Assembly (NCBI RefSeq): GCF_026626665.1
Contig: NZ_JAPNKE010000002.1
Coordinates: 910,501-974,500 of the forward strand
Length of the DNA: 64,000 nucleotides
Reading direction: 5' to 3'
DNA from: Nannocystis pusilla
Lineage (GTDB): Bacteria; Myxococcota_A; Polyangia; Nannocystales; Nannocystaceae
How positions within the stretch are numbered: the stretch's first letter is position 1; each line of letters begins with the position of its first letter. Below are positions 1 through 10,257 of the stretch, piece after piece. The notes under the pieces were generated by a model. That model was not told where the DNA came from. It made no database searches and saw nothing but the letters and a program-made list of their open reading frames with translations. Made by a program: the position numbers and the translations under genes.

Positions 1-100
1 CCGCGCGCCGCGCTTTCGGGGCCGCCTGGAGCTTGGCGAGCTGCGCGCCGACGGCCTCGTGGTCGCGCTCGAGGAGGTCCCAGATCGCCGGCTCCGACAT
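1..100 (-). CDS. Hemerythrin-like (HHE) domain protein, N-terminal fragment
   Basis: The minus strand carries an open frame starting at an ATG at position 100 and leaving the window at its left edge, so only about 33 residues are visible. They begin MSEPAIWDLLERDHEAVGAQ, which resembles the first helix of hemerythrin HHE cation-binding domains (acidic residue, then D-H near residue 13-14). In that family the His is an iron ligand and the protein binds oxygen or senses iron or redox state. No clear Shine-Dalgarno sequence is seen upstream. It is divergent from the vWA lipoprotein at 562. The assignment rests on one helix only and other four-helix proteins could match. Confidence 0.45.
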   Translation of the reverse strand, partial: MSEPAIWDLLERDHEAVGAQLAKLQAAPKARRA

Positions 101-561
101 GGTCGGGTGGTTATGCGACCGATCGACGCCGGCACCAACGACGTGATGTAGCCGTGCCGCCTGGCGCGGAGCTGCGCGGCCGGGCTTCGGCGGCCGGACC
201 GCGCTCGGTCGCGGCGGCGCGGGCGTCGCCGCGGTGCATGTCTTTGAGGGCATGTCCGATCGGGAATGTCATCAACGTCGCGTTGATGTCGGCTCGCGCT
301 CCGATCTCCGGTGGTGACCGTCACAGCGGCAGGTCGGTCGTGCGCCTCCACGGTGCGCGACGTTCGGCCGCGGAACACGGTGCATTCGCGTCGCTGCGGA
401 CGTTCGCGGGTGAATGCTCGCGCCGTGGCGGGCGCCGATGCTGACGGGTTCTTGATGGCGCGCGAGCCGACCTCGTCCCACCTTCTGATCGCGCGGTTGT
501 TCGCGCGACTGGCTGCGCCGACGAACGGGATGCTCGCGGCGGCGGCGGGAGAGGGCCTCGT
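101..561. other. Divergent intergenic region with one hairpin element
   Basis: No credible gene is seen; the arginine-rich open frames here are GC-driven shadows. Positions 237-254 form a hairpin of the window-wide family (CATGTC, 6-nt loop, GGCATG), followed at 255-270 by a second imperfect copy. A purine-rich GGAGA lies near 548-552, about 10 nt before the start of the next gene. Confidence 0.5.
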
Positions 562-2136
562 ATGCGAATGCATAGAATGTTCGAAGTGGGGACGTGTGCC
601 GCGCTCCTCGCGGCGTGCAACGGCGACCGCGCCGAGGTGGCGGAGAGCGACAGCGGCTTCGGCGTCGCGACCGAGACCTCTCCGTCATCGCCCGCGACGA
701 CGACGACGACGACGACGACGGGGATGGAGTCGTCGCAGTCGAGCGGGGCGTGGACGACGTCGGAGGGCGATCCTTCGAGCGGCGGCTCCGGCGGCTTCGG
801 CACCACGAGCGGCACGACCGGGACGTCGAGCACGAGCGAGCCGGCGGCGCCGTTCTGTGGCGACGGTCACGTCGATCCGGGCGAGGCGTGCGACGAGGGC
901 GACAACAACGGGATCGGCGTCGGCTGCGGCGCGGGCTGCGAGCTCGAGGTGTGCGGCGACGGGCTGCCGGGCCCCGGCGAGGAGTGCGACCTCGGCGAGC
1001 TCAACGGGCCGGAGGGCGGCTGCTCGGCGACGTGCCAGATCATGCCGTCGGCCTGCGGGACGCAGTCGGCGGTGCCGGTGCTGGTGCCGCGCCCGGTCGA
1101 CATCATCATCGTGATCGACAACTCGGGCAGCATGGCGGCCGAGATCAAGGGCGTGCAGGACAACATCAACGACAACTTCGCCGAGATCATCGGCGAGAGC
1201 GGGCTCGACTACCGCGTCATCCTGATCTCGCGCTACGGCAAGTACACCTCGACGCAGGTGTGCATCGAGGCGCCGCTGTCCGGGATCCCCAAGGGCGGCT
1301 GCACCAATCCGCCGAGCCAGCCGATCAACAACGCCGGCAAGTTCTATCATTACAGCGTGGAGATCGACAGCACCGACTCGTGGTGCCGCCTGCTCGACAC
1401 GTTCAACGGGGTGCAGCAGGACCTGTTCAAGTTCGCCCCGAAGGGCTGGCAGGCGTGGCTGCGCGACGACGCGTTCAAGATCATGATCGAGGTGTCGGAC
1501 GACCGCGTCGTCTGCTCGCACGGCAACGATCACTACAACGACAACAACACGATCGCCGGCGGGGCCAACGCGGCCGACAAGTTCGACGCCAAGCTGCGCG
1601 AGCTGTCGCCGCTGCACTTCGGGCCGACGCCCGAGACCCGCAACTACAGCTTCTACAGCATCGTCGGGCTGTCGTTCAACGATCCGCCCGATCAGCCGTA
1701 CTCGGCCGAGGACCCGATCGTGACCACCAAGTGCCCGAGCGGGGTCAACGGCGGGATCGGCCACCAGAGCCTGTCGGTGGCCACCGGCGCGCTGCGCTTC
1801 CCGCTGTGCGACACGACCTCCTACGACGCGCTGTTCCAGGCGCTCGCCAGCGGGGTGATCGCGGACGCCACCATCGCGTGCGACTTCGCCGTCCCGGCGC
1901 CGCCGGAGGGCAAGGAGCTCGACGAGGAGTCGATCCTGGTCAAGTTCACGCCGATGAACGCGATGGACGCGGAGGTGTTCCAGCAGGTCGAAGACGCGAG
2001 CGCGTGCGCGCCGGCGTCGTTCTACCTCGACGCCGGCAAGGTCGTGCTGTGCCCCGAGACCTGCGTCGCGGTCCAGAACGACAAGGAGGCCGAGATCGAG
2101 GTCGAGTTCAAGTGCGCGCCCATCGATCCCGGCTGA
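562..2136 (+). CDS. vWA-domain lipoprotein with Cys-rich repeats
   Basis: This 524-aa protein is predicted to be exported and lipid-anchored. A signal peptide ends in the lipobox LLAAC at about residues 15-19. A Thr/Ser linker (a run of eight Thr near residues 46-53) follows, then two short Cys-rich repeats (CGDGHVDPGEACDEG and CGDGLPGPGEECDLG, about residues 97-150) typical of myxobacterial surface proteins. A von Willebrand A domain starts near residue 177 with the MIDAS-like DIIIVIDNSGSM. vWA proteins with this architecture usually mediate surface adhesion or ligand binding; the ligand cannot be read from sequence. The start could also be the ATG at 577. No operon partner is evident. It resembles the vWA lipoproteins at 33562 and 60614. 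Confidence 0.8.
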   Translation: MRMHRMFEVGTCAALLAACNGDRAEVAESDSGFGVATETSPSSPATTTTTTTTGMESSQSSGAWTTSEGDPSSGGSGGFGTTSGTTGTSSTSEPAAPFCGDGHVDPGEACDEGDNNGIGVGCGAGCELEVCGDGLPGPGEECDLGELNGPEGGCSATCQIMPSACGTQSAVPVLVPRPVDIIIVIDNSGSMAAEIKGVQDNINDNFAEIIGESGLDYRVILISRYGKYTSTQVCIEAPLSGIPKGGCTNPPSQPINNAGKFYHYSVEIDSTDSWCRLLDTFNGVQQDLFKFAPKGWQAWLRDDAFKIMIEVSDDRVVCSHGNDHYNDNNTIAGGANAADKFDAKLRELSPLHFGPTPETRNYSFYSIVGLSFNDPPDQPYSAEDPIVTTKCPSGVNGGIGHQSLSVATGALRFPLCDTTSYDALFQALASGVIADATIACDFAVPAPPEGKELDEESILVKFTPMNAMDAEVFQQVEDASACAPASFYLDAGKVVLCPETCVAVQNDKEAEIEVEFKCAPIDPG

Positions 2137-2382
2137 CGCGGCTTGCTTCGCCGCCCCGCCGCGCGTATGGTCTGCCCGTCATGCGCGCCACGATCCGCTC
2201 GCGCTCCGTCCGCGCCCTCCGGGTGCGCGGCGGCGTGCTCGTCGGTCGCGGTTGAGCATCACCTGTCCTTCGCGCCATCCGGGTGCAGCAGGTCTCACGA
2301 CCCTCGCGGGGTCGTCGAGATCGAGGCCGCGCCGGCCCGGGTGGCGCGCTGCGTTCGCGACGGCGCGGCCGGACAGGCAGCC

Positions 2383-3089
2383 ATGAAGACCACGCTCATC
2401 ATCGAGATAAGGGCCGCCGAGGGCGGCGACGACGCCAAGTTGCTCGTGCACGAGCAGTTCGCGGTGTACCAGAGCTGGCGGTGCGGGAGCACCTTGACCT
2501 GGAAGTGATCGACGCGCGCCCCGGGTTCCTCTGCTTCAAGGCGAGCGGTCGCGCGACGCCGCGATGGTTCGCCGACGAGGCGGGCGGCCACCGCTGGCAG
2601 CGCGTGCCGCCGACCGAGAAGCGCGGCCGGGTCCACTCGAGCACCGTGACCGTGGTGGTGCTCGAGCCGGCGTCGGCGGTGGCGGTGGAGATCCGCCCGG
2701 AGGACCTCGAGGAGGAGTTCTGCCGCGGCAGCGGCAAGGGCGGGCAGCACCGGAACAAGACGTCGACCGCGGTCCACCTGCGTCACAAGCCGAGCGGTCA
2801 CCACGTGCGCGTCGACGGCGGCCGCAGCCAGAGCATCAACCGCGAGACCGCGCTGGAGCTGCTGCGCGCGCGGCTGGCGGCCGAGCAGCGCGAGGCGGCG
2901 CGGGCCGACCGCTGCGCCGCCCGCAAGGCTCAGGCCGGTAGCGGCATGCGCGGCGACAAGATCCGGACGATCCAGGTCCAGGGCGACGTCGTCGTCGACC
3001 ACCGGCGCGGCACGCGAATGACCTACCGCCGGTTCGTGCGCGGCCACCTCGAGGACCTCGACCCGAACGCAGCGTCGCGCGGCGAGTAA
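2383..3089 (+). CDS. Short RF-1-like peptide chain release factor (frame break)
   Basis: The protein (about 235 aa after repair) aligns with the core of class I release factors. It begins directly at the PCRF-type segment (EIRAAEGGDDAKLLVHEQF, residues 7-26), continues with GGHRWQRVPPTEKRGRVHSS, and has the catalytic loop GSGKGGQHRNKTS, whose GGQ places peptidyl-tRNA hydrolysis at the ribosome. The N-terminal helical domain of normal RF1/RF2 (about 100 residues) is absent, so it belongs to the short release-factor-like group rather than being prfA or prfB. No PxT/SPF anticodon tripeptide was identified. The frame changes near 2475 between AVYQ and REHLDLEV; one extra base there restores continuity, so a sequence error is likely. 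It may act in ribosome rescue; that is inference. Confidence 0.7.
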
Positions 3090-3276
3090 GAGAGCGCGCG
3101 CCGATGCGGTGAGCAAGTGAGGCGCGCGCCGATGCGCCGGCGCGTGCACCGACGCGGCCCGCGACGAGTCAGAGAGGGCGCGCGGCGACAGAGCGGCGCG
3201 CGCCGACGGGCGACGGGTCATACGTCGCTCGTTCGCGGCTCGCGCGTCGGTCATGCGGCCTCGCGCGGGCCGCGGC

Positions 3277-4462
3277 TCACTCTTTCTCGGGGTCGGGCGT
3301 GCCTTCGCGGAACGGGAGGTAGTCCTCGAGCTCGCGCATCTGTTCGTGGGCGGCGACCGTCTCCTCGACCAGGTAGCGCTCGACCGCGGAGGCGAGGCCG
3401 GGGTGGCGGAACCAGTGGCTGCTGTGGGTGCGGGCCGGCGCGAAGCCCCGCAGCAGCTTGTGTTCGCCCTGGGCGCCGGCCTCGAAGCGCGGGGTCTTGC
3501 GGGCGATGCAGCGCTCGATGGCCGCGTAGTAGGCGGCCTCGAAGTGGAGGAACGGGACGTTCTCGTCGCAGCCCCAGTAGCGGCCGAACAGCGCCGCGTC
3601 GGTCTCGAAGTAGAGGGTGCCGGCGATGGTCCGGCCGCCGCGGCGAGCGCGGGCCCACAGCATCTGCTCCGGCATGGCCTTGTGGACATGCTCGAAGAAA
3701 CCTGTCTGAAGGTAGTCGAGGCCGCCGTAGGCGCGCACGGTGCTGCGGTAGTAGCGGTCGATGTCGGCCAGGTCGTCGGGGCCGAGGTCGGGGCCTCGGA
3801 CCCACTCCAGCGCGTCGATGCCCTCGCGGGCCCGGGCGCGCTCCTTGCGGAGCTGCTTGCGCCGGCGCGAGGTCATGGTGGCGAGGAAGGCCTCGAAGTC
3901 GGCGTAGCCCTCGTTGTGCCAGTGATACTGGTAGCTGGCGCGGCGCATGAAGCCGTGCGCGGCCAGCTCGTCGTGCTCGCGGGCCGTGGTGAACAACCAG
4001 TGGATCGACCAGCAGCGCTCGGCGTCCGCGACGTCGCGCACGCCCGCGATCAGGTGACGCACGATCTCGTCGCGCGCGACGTCGGCGGCGATCAGCATGC
4101 GGGGACCGGTGGCCGGGGTCATCGGCGCCGCGATCACCAGCTTGGGGTAGTAGCGCAGGCCGCCCTGCACGGCCGCCCGCGCCCACGCCCAGTCGAAGAT
4201 GAACTCGCCGTAGCTGTGACGCTTGACGTACGTGGGCGCCGCACCGACCAGGCGCGGGGGCGACCCTGCGCCACCGGCGCCGTGCTGCTCCACCAGCACG
4301 TAGACCGGCCGCCAACCCGCCTCGTCGCCGATCGACCCCGACAACTCGAGCGCCCGCAGGAACCCGTGCTTTAGAAGGGCAGCCCTCGTGAGCGAGCGCG
4401 TCCCAAGACGCGGCGTCGACGCTCGCCAGGCTTGTGACGCTGCGGGTCGTCAGATCCGGCAC
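3277..4462 (-). CDS. FemAB/GNAT-like peptidoglycan-related acyltransferase (DUF482 family), frame break
   Basis: After repair this is about 395 aa. The body (SGSIGDEAGW, then YVKRHSYGEFIFDWAWA and HWHNEGYADFEAFLATMTSR) matches the family annotated as peptidogalycan biosynthesis/recognition or DUF482, which has a FemAB-like tandem GNAT fold. The substrate is unknown. The N-terminal part (VPDLTTRSVTSLASVDAASW) lies in another frame; the switch is near 4375, between HEG and LKHGFLRALE, and one added base restores it. The start is taken as GTG at 4462 because it gives the family's usual 14 residues before the conserved WDAL; GTG at 4483 is an alternative. It converges with the release-factor-like gene and is divergent from clpS. 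Confidence 0.7.
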
Positions 4463-4545
4463 GTGACTCGTGTACGCTAGCACAGGTCCGCCTGCGGGCG
4501 GGGTGGAAAGCCCCGCCGCGAGGGCTACACTAGAGTGCCAGCAGC

Positions 4546-4876
4546 ATGTCCAGCCGTGAGAAAGCCAGCCCCAAGGGCAGTGTTGCGCTGAAGAGTCGCA
4601 CGGAGCGCAAGACGCAACGCCCACGGATGTACCGCGTCCTGCTCCACAACGACGACTACACGCCGATGGAGTTCGTCGTCCGCCTGTTGCAGACCGTGTT
4701 TCACAAGGGCGAAGCCGAGGCGACGGCGATCATGCTGCACGTGCATAACCACGGCGTGGGCGTCGCCGGCGTCTACACCCACGAGATCGCCGAGACGAAG
4801 GTCGCCCAGGTACACATGCTCGCGCGCCAACAAGAGTGCCCCTTGATGGCGTCGATGGAGCCCGAGGAAGACCCCG

Positions 4877-4890
<14 letters not shown>
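4546..4890 (+). CDS. clpS: ClpS adaptor of the ClpAP protease
   Basis: The 114-aa product has the ClpS core: [17 protein letters not shown] at about residues 29-45 (the NDDYT loop binds N-degron substrates), then [18 protein letters not shown] and the conserved [12 protein letters not shown]. ClpS delivers N-end-rule substrates to ClpA in the cytoplasm. The N-terminal 25 residues are a basic, disordered extension, as expected for the segment that engages the ClpA pore. The stop codon overlaps the clpA start by 14 nt (ATG at 4877), so the two are translationally coupled. No frame problem is present. Confidence 0.95.
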
Positions 4891-7253
<2,363 letters not shown>

Positions 7254-7267
7254 GCCGCGGCGGACGC

Positions 7268-7307
7268 GAGAGCGCACCTGGTCGATGGGGCCAGGTGCGT
7301 TCTCTTT
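7268..7307 (+). terminator. Rho-independent terminator after clpA
   Basis: A 14-bp stem (GAGAGCGCACCTGG pairing with CCAGGTGCGTTCTC, one G-T pair) with a 9-nt loop is followed by CTTT. It begins 14 nt after the clpA stop. A second, weaker hairpin (GCACCTGGC / GGCCAGGCGC) at 7326-7350 may serve the convergent methyltransferase gene. Both use the ACCTGG/CCAGGT arm rather than the window's TGTCC/GGACA family. Confidence 0.8.
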
Positions 7308-7355
7308 GGTCGCCCGCCAGCGGTCGGCACCTGGCTGGAGGGCCAGGCGCGGCGC

Positions 7356-8249
7356 TCACTCGGGCCGGCGCGACGACCAGCCGAGCATCAGCGGCGGCAC
7401 CGCGCCGCCGGCCGGGGCGTAGCGTCGACCTGGCTGTTCGACCAGGTCCGGCCAGATCTTGCACCCGTTGGCGTAGGGGTACTCGCGCACGACCTCGAGC
7501 ACGAGGCCCGCGCGCAGGGCGCCGAGGATGTCGGCGACGCCCCACGAGAACTCGTTGGTGGCGTGCGGGTTCTTGAAGCCGACCTGGCCCTCGACGAAGC
7601 CGGACGGCGCCAGGGCGGTCCCGGAGGCCGCCACGTAGTCGCCGACGCCGGTCTCGCCGACGACGTGGGCGCCGCCGTCGTACGGGTAGGTGAGGCGGCC
7701 CTGCTCGTACATCATCGCCAGCGGGTGGAACTCGAGGCCGATGCAGCGACCGCCGGGCTTGAGGACCCGCGCGAGCGCGGCGTAGAGGGCGTCGAGGTCG
7801 GACATCCAGAGCAGCGCGCCGTAGGTCATGAACACGACGTCGAACACCGGCTCCTGGGTCGGCAGCCAGTCGTAGAGGTCGGCGACGACGAAGCGCGCGG
7901 GGATGCCCGTCTCCTCGGCCAGCGTCTGCGCGGCGGCGATCGCCGTCGGGCTGATGTCGACGCCGGTGACGTCGGCGCCCAGCCGCGCCAGCGACAGGGT
8001 GTCCTGCCCGGCGTTGCACGCCCCGTGGAGCAGGCGCAGGCCGCTCAGCGGACGCGCGCCGGACTTGCGAATGTCCTCGAGGACATGTCCCTCTGGACCT
8101 GTGCCGAGGAGCAGGTGGACCTCGTCGTCGAACAGGGTGGTGCCGCCGGCGCGGAGGAAGCGGGCCTCGTCGCGCTTGTGGCTGCTGTGCGCGGGGGTGG
8201 CGGCGTCCCAGGCGAGGCGGTTCTGCTGGTGGAGGTCGCGGCGGATCAC
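7356..8249 (-). CDS. Class I SAM-dependent methyltransferase
   Basis: This 297-aa protein contains LRLLHGACNAGQDTLSLA (motif I, SAM binding), GADVTGVDISPTAI (motif II acidic loop) and a KPGG turn before IGLEFHPL, all expected for class I methyltransferases. The N-terminal NRLAWDAATPAHSSHK block and the C-terminal PHATNEFSWGVADI suggest a small-molecule subfamily; the substrate is unknown. The start is GTG at 8249, overlapping the stop codon of the upstream GNAT gene by 4 nt, so the two are one operon. An extra segment of about 18 residues (TGPEGHVLEDIRKSGARP) lies just before motif I, encoded by a copy of the dispersed palindrome (8071-8086); relatives as I know them go directly from a short loop to motif I. 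Confidence 0.75.
   Translation of the reverse strand: MIRRDLHQQNRLAWDAATPAHSSHKRDEARFLRAGGTTLFDDEVHLLLGTGPEGHVLEDIRKSGARPLSGLRLLHGACNAGQDTLSLARLGADVTGVDISPTAIAAAQTLAEETGIPARFVVADLYDWLPTQEPVFDVVFMTYGALLWMSDLDALYAALARVLKPGGRCIGLEFHPLAMMYEQGRLTYPYDGGAHVVGETGVGDYVAASGTALAPSGFVEGQVGFKNPHATNEFSWGVADILGALRAGLVLEVVREYPYANGCKIWPDLVEQPGRRYAPAGGAVPPLMLGWSSRRPE
8071..8090. repeat. Palindromic element inside the methyltransferase gene
   Basis: Positions 8071-8086 read ATGTCCTCGAGGACAT, a perfect 16-bp palindrome, and 8081-8090 is the exact core GGACATGTCC. It is in frame with the methyltransferase and encodes HVLEDI on the minus strand. A partial arm (GGACCTGT) follows at 8095-8102. Confidence 0.75.
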
Positions 8250-8758
8250 GATGCGATCGGCATTACCATGACCTGCCGCGGCTCGTCCGCCGCGGCTTCG
8301 GGCAGCAGCTCGTTCAGCAGCTCGGCGTGGGGCAAGGGGCCGGGCAGGGCGACCAGCGGGCGGAAGCCGAGGCGGTCGTAGAGGCGGAGGGCCCAGGGCG
8401 CGCGGCAGAAGGCGACCAGCGACAGGTGGCTGCACTGGGGGTCGGCGCGGGCGGCCGCGAGCACCTGGTCGGCGAGCTGGCGGCCGCTGCCGCGGCGCTG
8501 GCGGTCGCGGCGGACGGCGATCTCCTCGAGGTGCATGTACGGGCCGCGCGGGTAGTAGCTGACGTAGCCGATCGCGTCGTCGCCGTCGCGCGCCAGCAGG
8601 ATGGTGGTCTGGCCCAGCAGGGCGCGCATGTCGTCGTCGCCGCGCGGGCGGATCGCCAGGCGCGAGAAGCCCGCCTCGTAATAGAGGTCGGTGGCCGAGC
8701 GCTCGATCACCTGCAAAGCGGCCAGGTCGTGGGCGGTGGCGGGGCTGAGGACGAGCAT
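8246..8758 (-). CDS. GNAT-family N-acetyltransferase
   Basis: The 170-aa protein is a complete GNAT domain: beta4 region MHLEEIAVRRDRQRRGSGRQ holds the acetyl-CoA pyrophosphate-binding signature (RRGSGRQL, residues about 87-94), and the C-terminal ALRLYDRLGFRPL is the usual last helix and strand. The acceptor amine is unknown. It is the first gene of a two-gene operon; its TGA overlaps the GTG of the methyltransferase. The spacing to the divergent EamA gene (156 nt) allows separate promoters. Confidence 0.85.
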   Translation of the reverse strand: MLVLSPATAHDLAALQVIERSATDLYYEAGFSRLAIRPRGDDDMRALLGQTTILLARDGDDAIGYVSYYPRGPYMHLEEIAVRRDRQRRGSGRQLADQVLAAARADPQCSHLSLVAFCRAPWALRLYDRLGFRPLVALPGPLPHAELLNELLPEAAADEPRQVMVMPIAS

Positions 8759-8914
8759 CGGCGACTTTTGACCTTACGCGAGCCTCGCCGCGGGGAACAG
8801 CCGCTTGTGCCCACCCGGGCGGCGGGCTAGTGTCGCGCGCGCCGACGTGGACGCGCGCCGTCCCTGCGCCCGCGCCGCCGCGGGTAGAGCTCGGCGCCAC
8901 GGTTGAACTCGCTG

Positions 8915-9814
8915 ATGGCCGACATCACCCCTCCGCGCGCGCCTCTGCTGCTGGTCGCCCTCGGCGCGGCCGTGATCAGCGTGACCGCGCTGTTCGTCAA
9001 GTGGATCGCGCTCGGGCCGGCGGCGATCGGCGCGTATCGCTGCGGGCTCGGGGCGGTCGCCTTGCTGCCGCTGGCGTGGCTGGCCTCGCGGACAGGTCCG
9101 AACAGACAGGCGAAGCGGCGCGGCTCTGCGGTCGCGTGGGCGGCGCTGGCGGGCGCCTGCTTCGCCGGCGACCTGTTCGTGTGGCACAAGAGCATCCTGT
9201 ACTCCGGGACAGGTCTGGCGACGCTGCTGGCCAACACGCAGGTGTTCTGGGTCGCGCTGTTCTCGGCGCTGCTGCTCGGCGAGCGGCTGACGCGGCGGCT
9301 CGGGGTGTGCGCGCTGCTGGCCCTGGTCGGCACCGTGATGCTGGCGCTGCCGGGCCTGGAGCGCAGCCCGGTCCACCTGCAGGGCGTGCTGCTGGGCCTG
9401 CTGACGGGGGTGTTCTACGCCGGCTACTACCTGTCCCTGCGGACAGCCCAGCGCGGGGAGCGGCCGCTCGGGGTCGCCCTGGCGCTGTTCGTGTCGAGCG
9501 CGACGGCGGGGGCGCTGCTGGTGGTGGCGGCGCTGGCGTCGGGCGAGTCGCTGGCGGTGGCCACCGCCGGCGACTTCGGGCTGCTCCTGCTGCTCGGGGT
9601 CGGCGCGCACGTGGGCGGGTGGGCGCTCATCTCGCGGGCCATGCCGCACGTGCCGGCCGCGAGCGGTTCGCTGTTGCTGCTGCTGCAACCGGTGCTCGCC
9701 ACGCTGTGGGGCGTGCTGGTGTTCGCCGAGCCGTTCGGCGCGGTCGAGGCCGCTGGTACGGCGCTGTCCTTGGCGGCGATCTACGCCGCCAGCGTGTCGC
9801 GCTCGCCGCGTTAG
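8915..9814 (+). CDS. EamA/DMT-family transporter
   Basis: This 299-aa membrane protein shows the ten-helix, two-repeat EamA layout: hydrophobic segments start at ALGAAVISVTALFVKW and repeat after about residue 150 with GVLLGLLTGVFYAGYYL. The loop ANTQVFWVALFSALLLGERL is typical of the first EamA repeat. DMT proteins export amino acids, metabolites or drugs; the substrate is not predictable. The ATG at 8915 is preferred over the upstream TTG at 8903. Several loops are built from the TGTCC/GGACA motif, for example 9430-9446 encoding LSLRTA. It is alone on its strand, with the ABM gene 54 nt downstream. Confidence 0.85.
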   Translation: MADITPPRAPLLLVALGAAVISVTALFVKWIALGPAAIGAYRCGLGAVALLPLAWLASRTGPNRQAKRRGSAVAWAALAGACFAGDLFVWHKSILYSGTGLATLLANTQVFWVALFSALLLGERLTRRLGVCALLALVGTVMLALPGLERSPVHLQGVLLGLLTGVFYAGYYLSLRTAQRGERPLGVALALFVSSATAGALLVVAALASGESLAVATAGDFGLLLLLGVGAHVGGWALISRAMPHVPAASGSLLLLLQPVLATLWGVLVFAEPFGAVEAAGTALSLAAIYAASVSRSPR

Positions 9815-9867
9815 GCTCACGCCCTCGCGGCCTTGACCGCCCTCTGCACGCGCGCTACGGCTGTGAA

Positions 9868-10191
9868 ATGGGAGTCATCGTCATCGCCTGCTACCGTCCT
9901 CTCCCCGGTCGCGCCGAGGAGCTGCTCGAGCTGCTGCGCGGCCACGTGCCCGCGCTGCGCGCCCAGGACCTCGCCACCGACCGCGAGCCGATCGTGATGC
10001 GCGCGGCCGACGGCTCGATCCTCGAGGTGTTCGAGTGGGCCTCGGAGGACGCGGTCCGCCGCGCCCACGAGAACCCGGTGGTGCGGCAGCTGTGGGCCCA
10101 GTTCGAGGCGGTGTGCCAGTGGATCGCGCCGTCCGAGGTGGCCGAGCTCGGCCGGCCGTTCTCGCACTTCCACCCGGTCGACCTGGCCTGA
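9868..10191 (+). CDS. ABM-like (antibiotic biosynthesis monooxygenase fold) small protein
   Basis: The 107-aa product starts MGVIVIACYRPLPGRAEELL and continues with an acidic-aromatic segment LEVFEWASEDAVRRAHENP, the pattern of dimeric alpha+beta barrel ABM or Dabb proteins (strand, helix, strand with E/W, then a helix with H-x-N-P). Family members are heme- or cofactor-free monooxygenases, or proteins without enzymatic activity; no catalytic claim is made. It follows the EamA gene by 54 nt and may be co-transcribed. It ends at a convergent junction with the ceramidase gene, marked by a perfect 13-bp inverted repeat. Confidence 0.65.
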   Translation: MGVIVIACYRPLPGRAEELLELLRGHVPALRAQDLATDREPIVMRAADGSILEVFEWASEDAVRRAHENPVVRQLWAQFEAVCQWIAPSEVAELGRPFSHFHPVDLA

Positions 10192-10216
10192 GGGGCAGGG
10201 CTGAAGTGCAGTGTCG

Positions 10217-10248
10217 CTCGGGACATGTCGGCAAGGACATGTCCCGAG
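10217..10248. terminator. Perfect inverted repeat at a convergent junction (candidate bidirectional terminator)
   Basis: CTCGGGACATGTC (10217-10229) pairs perfectly with GACATGTCCCGAG (10236-10248) across the 6-nt loop GGCAAG. It occupies most of the 66-bp gap between the ABM gene and the ceramidase gene, which face each other. There is no T-run on either side, so termination is inferred from position and structure only. It contains one exact GGACATGTCC core. Confidence 0.65.
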
Positions 10249-10257
10249 GCGCTGGCC

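Noticed and set aside
154..444. Arg/Ala-rich open frame upstream of the first vWA gene
   Set aside because: Composition is that of a GC-driven shadow; no ribosome site, no domain, and a hairpin element lies in it.
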